Below are positions 49,711-64,000 of a DNA stretch of 64,000 nucleotides, piece after piece. This DNA is from Haliangium sp963772315 (GTDB taxonomy: Bacteria; Myxococcota_A; Polyangia; Haliangiales; Haliangiaceae), in NCBI GenBank assembly GCA_963772315.1, contig CAVYWJ010000002.1:372001-436000 (forward strand), written 5' to 3'. How positions within the stretch are numbered: the stretch's first letter is position 1; every line of letters begins with the position of its first letter. Under the pieces are notes generated by a model. The model was given only the letters and a program-made list of their open reading frames with translations, did no database searches and had not been told where the DNA came from. The translations under genes were made by a program, and so were the position numbers.

Positions 49711-50352
49711 CTAAGCCTCGATCACAGCCGCGATCTCGTACAGGTGCAGGTCGCCGGGATCGCCGCCGGCCAGCTGCGCCAGGCCCGCGCCCGCGCCCGC
49801 GCTGCGCATGGCCTCGAAGCCCTCGCGCGAGCTCCACAGGCCGCACTCGGCCACGCGCGTGCCCTCGGAGCCGCGGTAGACGCTCAGCGCCACCAGCCCC
49901 GGGTGGTGCATGGCCGCGTTCGCGCGCTCCCTGGCCACGCCGAGCATGGCCTGCTGCCGCGACGGCTCCACCGCGATCACGTGCAGGTGCGCCAGGTAGT
50001 CCGGCTGCACCACCACGCCGTCAGCGCCGCGATCCGCGCGGTCGAGCCCGAGCAGGTGAAACGTGTTGGCGTCGACCCGCCCCTCGACCTGCAGCAGCCG
50101 GTACAGCGCCTGCGTCTCCGGCCCGCCGAGGCAGGCGCGCCGCGCGGCTTGCGAGTGCCACTGCGTGTACAGGACCACGCGCACGTCGTCGACGCTGCGC
50201 TGGATCATGCCGGCGACGAACCCGGGCGCGCGGCGCACCACGTCCTCGGCGTAGGTGACCAGCGAGGCCATGGCGCTGCTCTGGGTGGTCGTCGAAGTGG
50301 TGAAGACATCGATGCCGGTGGCGATGTCGCGGTCGTAGCGGATGACAATCAT
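49711..50352 (-). CDS. antibiotic biosynthesis monooxygenase-like (ABM) tandem-domain protein
   Basis: A 213-residue protein. It begins MIVIRYDRDIATGIDVFT and holds two ferredoxin-like ABM halves: ASLVTYAEDVVRRAPGFVAG..VVLYTQWHSQAA (first) and AHLHVIAVEPSRQQAMLGVARERANAA..LVALSVYRGSEGTRVAECGLWSS (second). Proteins of this fold act as cofactor-independent oxygenases or as stress proteins. GAGGA precedes the ATG by 5 nt. It is divergent from the Fe-S protein gene, 153 bp away. Confidence 0.7.
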   Translation of the reverse strand: MIVIRYDRDIATGIDVFTTSTTTQSSAMASLVTYAEDVVRRAPGFVAGMIQRSVDDVRVVLYTQWHSQAARRACLGGPETQALYRLLQVEGRVDANTFHLLGLDRADRGADGVVVQPDYLAHLHVIAVEPSRQQAMLGVARERANAAMHHPGLVALSVYRGSEGTRVAECGLWSSREGFEAMRSAGAGAGLAQLAGGDPGDLHLYEIAAVIEA

Positions 50353-50505
50353 GAGGGTCCTCGTCCAGACGTGTATACACGGAGCGGCCGGCGCCGGCCG
50401 ATACTTGCAGTATGACCCAAGCCGGTCGCGCGCTGGAATCCACCCGCGTTTCCTCGCCACGCGGAACATCGTCCGCACACCCGCGGGTGGTATAGTCGGG
50501 CGGCC

Positions 50506-51615
<1,110 letters not shown>

Positions 51616-51917
51616 TGATCGGGCCGCGCGGCCGCTGACTGCCCCTGGCAAGCGTTCGAAACAATTTGAAATACGGCCCGCACCGGCCGCATAACGAGCC
51701 CGGCACGCCCTGATCGGGTGTCGTTTCGGAATCATCGGCGTCTTTGCAAATGGTTTCTTGAACCGTGCGCGCACTTGACATACAAGTAGAGACAAGAGTC
51801 TCGTTGTAAGCGCGCTTTCCGACCGCAGGGTGGCTGATTGGCGGTTGCGACGGCAGGGGCTGTTCCCTGGCGTCGGGGGCGTGGGCGCAGCGAGCACGCG
51901 TCAAGCAAGGGGCTTGC
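51616..51917 (+). promoter_or_regulatory. 302-bp leader of the PEGA-kinase operon, with -35-like TTGACA and dyad
   Basis: No gene lies here. A perfect TTGACA is at 51775-51780, followed by a dyad GAGAC-AAGA-GTCTC at 51789-51802 that would overlie the -10 position; the -10 itself is poor (GTCTCG at 17 bp). The region is locally AT-rich. The kinase ATG at 51918 has an AGGGG ribosome-binding site 6 nt upstream. Confidence 0.3.
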
Positions 51918-54863
<2,946 letters not shown>

Positions 54864-54971
54864 GAACGCGTTCATTCATGAGCGATTCGCGCACGCCCCA
54901 GGCACCCCAGAGCTGCACATGCGTCCGGGCCGGTCACGGCCGCGCCGGCATCTTTCGGCCCCACGTCCGGC

Positions 54972-56762
<1,791 letters not shown>

Positions 56763-56773
56763 GGAGGATCATC

Positions 56774-57763
<990 letters not shown>

Positions 57764-57856
57764 CCCGGGCCGGAGGCGCCCGGAAACGCCACCGCCGGGC
57801 CGCGGCCGGGGCCGCTGTCGTTGCGCGGGGTGTGTGTCCCTGATAGGTTCCGGCTG

Positions 57857-58467
57857 ATGTCCTCAGCCAACCTCATCCCCGCCGCCATGCGGATCCATGG
57901 TCGAGTCACTGTAGACGGCGACCTGATCGTGGAGGGGAGCTTCATCGGCGCGCTGGTGGTGAGCGGCAGCTTGCGGCTGGCGGCCAGCGCCCAGTGCCAG
58001 GCCTCGGTAGAGGCGCGGGTCGCGCACGTGCACGGCGCGTTCACCGGCGTGCTGATCTGCAGCGAGCGCATCGTGGTCGGCCCCGGCGCGCGCGTGCTCG
58101 GCGACCTGAGCGCGCCCGCGATCGAGGTCGATCCCACGGCCGAGATCGCTGGCGAGATCCTGCGCGGCGCAGCGCCCGCGGCCCTCACGCCGTCGAGCCG
58201 CGTCACCGCCTCCACGCGCACGATCGGCCTGGTGCCCGCGCCCCGGCCCGCGCCCGCCGGTCGCAGCGAGATCGAGCTGCGCGGCCCGGCGCCTCGCCGC
58301 CCCCTGCCGCCCGGCGACCCGGACGAGCGCACCGCGGGCCTGTTCGTCCACGTGCGCCGTCCCGACGATCGACCGATCCCCAAGGCGCCCCGGCCGCGCG
58401 GCCGGATCGCGGTGGCGCGCAAGCCGGTCATGGCGACGGCCGACCAGCCGGGGGCCGGAGCCGGTCA

Positions 58468-58471
<4 letters not shown>
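57857..58471 (+). CDS. bactofilin (polymer-forming cytoskeletal protein)
   Basis: A 204-residue bactofilin-type protein. The beta-helical core (about 10-110) contains MRIHGRVTVDGDLIVEGSFIGAL, HVHGAFTGVLICSERIVVGPGARVLGDLSAPAIEV, the regular G-x-hydrophobic strand pattern of filament-forming bactofilins. The C-terminal half is Pro/Arg-rich and disordered. Bactofilins form membrane-associated filaments without nucleotides and place enzymes, chromosomes or motility parts. Its stop overlaps the pyrE GTG by 4 nt. Confidence 0.85.
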
Positions 58472-59097
<626 letters not shown>

Positions 59098-59727
59098 ATC
59101 CACCAATGCCCGCGTGCTGGTCCTCCTGGCCGGCGTGCTCGCAGCCGGCGCGCTCGGCTGCGGCGCCCGGGCCGCGGCGCCCGTCAACCTCGACGGCACG
59201 TGGCCCGAGAAGCCCGGCAGCTATCGCGCCGTGCACGAGCAGTGGACGCGCCACGGCACGAAGCGCACCTTCGAGTCGATGGTGTTCGAGGTCTACGCCA
59301 CGTTCAAGTCGCCGGCCTGGCGCGCGGCCCACGCCAACCACATGGCCGGCCGCCAGAACATGTCGAACGCGGCCCGGGCCGCGTACCTGGCCCAGACCCG
59401 CCAGGCCAGCGAGACCGAGCCGTACGAGGTGCACCTCCTGGTCACCACCCACGACCGCCGCGAGAACGACCTCGCCCGGGGCAAGCGCTCGGTGTGGCGC
59501 GTGGTGCTGGTCGATCAGCAGGGCAACGAGATCGAGCCTCTGTCGATCTCGCGCGACCGCCGCCCGCGCGAGGTAATCGCGGCCGAGTTCCCGGATTACG
59601 GCGACTTTGCCGAGCCCTACGTGGCGCGCTTCCCGCGCGACACAGCGCTCCTCGGCCCGGGCATCCAGCAGTTCTCGCTCAAGATGGGCAGCACGCGCGG
59701 CGGCGTCGAGCTGGTCTGGTCTCAGCG

Positions 59728-61339
59728 CTAGCGACGGCGACGCGAGCGGCGCTTGCGGGCGTGCTTGCCGCCGGGCCTGGGCGGCTCGCCCGCGGCATCG
59801 CCACCGCGGCTGCGGCCGAAGAGCCGCTTCCACAGCGACGGCGCCACCTCCTTCTCGGCAGTGATCGGCGCCTCGGGCGCAGGCGGCTCGGGCGCCCTCA
59901 CGCTGCGCGCGGCCTGGTCGCCGGTGGGCGCGGCCTGCTGCTTGCTCCGCCGCGCGCTCGCAGCGCGCTCCTGCGTGGCCCCGGGCTGCGCCACAGCGCC
60001 GTCGCGCCAGACCGCGACCTCGACTGCGCCCCTGGCCGCGCCCGCGGCGTCCGCAGGCTGATCACGGGAGAAGATCTCGCCCGCGGCCGAGGTCGACGGC
60101 ACCACCGGCGAGAACCCCGTCGAACATCTCGATGGGGAGCACGTCAGACCAGTCGATCTCGCGCTGCTCGGCCGGCTTGTCGGGGTCCGCGCTCTCGGCG
60201 CTCTCATCGTCCGGCTCGGCGCCGGCCAGCGCGGCGCTGCTCGCGCCCGGGCTCGGCTCCGGCTCGAGCGTGCCGATCGGCGCGCTCGACACCTCGGCCA
60301 GCTCGCTGGCCAGCAGCTGCTCGACCGAGACGTCCGGCGACATCTCCGCCGACCTCCGCCACGCCCTGGTGCCGACCGGCGTCTTCGTGTCCTGCGACGC
60401 CGCGCGCCGGATCCAGCCCAGCTCGGCCAGGCGGTTGGCCAGGCGCAGGGTCTCGAGCACGCGATACGGCGAGTCCTCGACCACGTCGGCCATGGTGCGG
60501 TAGCCGTCGATCAGCTGCACGATCCGGTACACGGGCGCCGGGATCGACGCGGTCACGCCCTCGACCTGCTCGGGCACCAGCACGTACACCTCGGCCGGCG
60601 CGAGCACGCCCATCACCGAGCGCATCTCGTGCAGGAAGCGCTCGGCGTCGGTCAGGATCTCGCTGGCCGAGAGCGGGATCTGGCGCCGCGGCACCACCTC
60701 CTGGTCGCGCAGCTCGAAGTCCGCGCGGCTCCACAGGAGCAGCTGGTGCACCGCCGCCAGGCCGTGCAGCACGCCGACCTGGGCCGAGGTGATCTCGCCG
60801 CGGTAGAAGCGCAGCTCGCCCCGCCTGAGCCCGCGCGCCAGGCCGAGGATCGCGCTGCGCCCCATCGCGGCCATGGCGCGGATCAGGAAGAACACCCCGC
60901 CGTAGTCGCGGAGGTCGCCCTCGATCACATGCCGCTGTCTGGCCCGGGCCGCGCCGACCAGCAGCTGGCCGACCGTGACCGCGTCGCGCACGAACACCGG
61001 CTGCGGCAAGCACTCGTCCGCGCCTGCGGCCAGCGCCGCGGAGCGCGACAGCGCGCTCGGCCCCAGGCACAGGATCGGCACCTCTTGCTGGCCCTGATCG
61101 AGCGTGTGGCGCAGCGCCCCGAGCAGCGTGCAGGTGGCCTCGGCCGTGTCCGCGCCGGCGACCACCAGATCCGGCCACACCGGCGACTGCTCGGGACCCG
61201 CTTCCACCAGGCGGTCGGCCATGACGTCGTCGACGCTGCGGGCCGTGACCGTGGCCCCGGCGCGCTCGAACCCGTAGCGCACGGACTCGCTGACGCGCGT
61301 CTCGGAGCACACCACGATCACTCTGGAAACGGCCGACAT
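59728..61339 (-). pseudogene. DUF4388 (PATAN)-type response regulator-like protein, one frameshift
   Basis: About 535 residues in two frames. The first 400 start MSAVSRVIVVCSETRVSES (a receiver-like domain, with PDLVVAGAD in the acidic position), then a DUF4388 segment, IEGDLRDYGGVFFLIRAMAA..GELRFYRGEITSAQVGVLHGLAAVHQLLLW, and a helical winged part (VYRIVQLIDGYRTMADVVEDSPY). The tail continues one frame over as FSPVVPSTSAAGEIFSRDQPAD to a very basic end (KHARKRRSRRRR). One extra C in 60115-60118 explains the break. DUF4388 proteins are regulators linked to gliding, development or c-di-GMP in myxobacteria and relatives. Divergent from the sigma54 activator gene. Confidence 0.7.
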
Positions 61340-61378
61340 TCCTACGAACGTAGAAGCTGAGTATAACCTTGCGAGCGA

Positions 61379-61407
61379 TTCCGCGCCGAGAGCGATTTCG
61401 CTATACT
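61379..61407 (+). promoter_or_regulatory. candidate promoter of the FHA-sigma54 activator
   Basis: TTCCGC - 17 bp - TATACT; the -10 is near-consensus, the -35 weak. On the opposite strand a second TATACT (61360-61365) faces the DUF4388 gene, so both genes may have back-to-back promoters in this 121-bp gap. Confidence 0.35.
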
Positions 61408-61460
61408 GCGCGCACGTTCGCCTCCGATCGTCACGTCAAACCATTGCGTCGATTCGAGCC

Positions 61461-63406
<1,946 letters not shown>

Positions 63407-63422
63407 ACCAGGAGATCAGGCG

Positions 63423-63902
63423 ATGCTCGATGCACCGGTCAGACGCGCGCTCGAAGTGAAGATACAGAAGGCGCAGCTCCTGTTCGTGGCGCTCCTGAGC
63501 TCGCTGGTGATCTACCTCGTGGTCTGCTACCTGCTCGCGGCCCAGGGCGAGCTGCCAGTCACCGCGGCTCCGATCGAGATCCTGAAGCCGGCGTTCGGCA
63601 CCCTGGCGTTCTTCAGCCTGATCGCCTCGTTCACGCTGCGCGCCCGGCTGCTGCGCAAGGCGATCGCGGGGCTGCCGGCACAGATCGACGAGTCGCAGGC
63701 CGAGACCGTGATACGCGCGGCCATGACGCCGTGGATCCTCGGCTGGGCGCTGTGCGAGTCGGTGGCGATCTACGGCATGATCCTCTTCGTGCTCACGTTC
63801 CGCTGGGAGCTGTTCCTGCCCTTCTGGGGCATCGGCCTGGCGGCCATGCTCGCGCAGGCCCCGAGCCTGCGCAGCCTCGAAGAAGCCCTGCGTCGCCGCT
63901 AG
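63423..63902 (+). CDS. four-helix integral membrane protein, hypothetical
   Basis: A 159-residue protein with about four hydrophobic helices (LLFVALLSSLVIYLVVCYLL, AFGTLAFFSLIASFTL, ILGWALCESVAIYGMILFVL, LFLPFWGIGLAAMLAQA). It has an acidic patch, QIDESQAETVIRAA, between helices two and three. Family not recognised. GGAG lies before the ATG. It starts 17 bp after the sigma54 activator, so the two are probably co-transcribed, and ends at a bidirectional hairpin. Confidence 0.7.
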   Translation: MLDAPVRRALEVKIQKAQLLFVALLSSLVIYLVVCYLLAAQGELPVTAAPIEILKPAFGTLAFFSLIASFTLRARLLRKAIAGLPAQIDESQAETVIRAAMTPWILGWALCESVAIYGMILFVLTFRWELFLPFWGIGLAAMLAQAPSLRSLEEALRRR

Positions 63903-63919
63903 GCGCGCAGAGGCCGCAG

Positions 63920-63953
63920 CTGGCAGCTCTTGCCGGTATGCAAGCGCTGCCAG
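63920..63953. terminator. bidirectional hairpin between convergent genes
   Basis: CTGGCAGCTCTTGC and GCAAGCGCTGCCAG form a 14-bp stem with one mismatch and a 6-nt loop. It lies between the end of the membrane protein and the probable end of a minus-strand gene, which fits a shared terminator. Confidence 0.6.
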
Positions 63954-63959
63954 ATCGCT

Positions 63960-64000
63960 TCAGCGCTTGCGGAAGCGTTCTTCGGCCAGGTGGTCGGCGA
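63960..64000 (-). CDS. possible C-terminal end of a minus-strand gene (partial)
   Basis: Reading inward from the window edge on the minus strand gives ADHLAEERFRKR and a TGA at 63962-63960. The piece is too short to identify. It is supported mainly by the position of the hairpin at 63920-63953, which would then lie between converging genes. Confidence 0.3.
   Translation of the reverse strand, partial: ADHLAEERFRKR

Overview
The window is very GC-rich and densely coded. Its gene content points to a myxobacterium (Myxococcota): a serine/threonine-kinase/histidine-kinase hybrid, two serine/threonine kinases with periplasmic PEGA repeats, a bactofilin, a DUF4388 regulator, an FHA-GAF sigma54 activator, a geosmin synthase and many lipoproteins. 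This placement is an inference; no rRNA or tRNA gene was seen.

Layout. 0-8.1 kb: the end of an ECF sigma factor, glnS and a 1910-residue hybrid sensor kinase. 8.2-13.5 kb (minus strand): the most striking locus, two family 2 encapsulin shell genes, each with an inserted cyclic-nucleotide-binding domain, flanking a bifunctional geosmin synthase. This looks like a protein nanocompartment for terpene synthesis. 13.9-15.4 kb: a divergent SDR/TetR pair with an operator-like dyad. 15.6-17.75 kb: an RloA/RloB (AbiL-like) ATPase plus TOPRIM defence module, with a translationally coupled 42-residue membrane ORF that is easily missed. 17.9-18.4 kb: a helically phased repeat of about 21 bp. 18.4-20.8 kb: a type III polyketide synthase with a membrane protein and a methyltransferase. 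20.9-29.6 kb: a DUF885 peptidase-like gene, a methyltransferase, a ferritin-like protein, then a periplasmic di-haem/lipoprotein/DUF1501 set ending in a lipoprotein with a good sigma54-type promoter. 29.7-36 kb: mixed metabolic genes. 36.2-45.7 kb: a subtilase, a histone-deacetylase-like protein, an outer-membrane barrel, a Pat-type acetyltransferase and a lipoprotein. 45.8-46.4 kb: two 42-bp tandem arrays. 46.4-51.6 kb: an unknown protein, a cystathionine synthase-like enzyme, HicB/HicA, a long inverted repeat, a monooxygenase-like protein and a two-cluster Fe-S protein. 51.9-63.9 kb: two PEGA kinases, a TPR-like protein, a bactofilin, pyrE, a lipoprotein, a DUF4388 regulator and a sigma54 activator.

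Several genes read perfectly only if single bases are removed (single extra bases near 21991, 34938, 46653 and 60115; five sites in the sigma54 activator), and one gene has a missing base plus a TGA for TGG. The insertion bias suggests uncorrected sequence errors more than true decay, so these genes may be intact in the organism.
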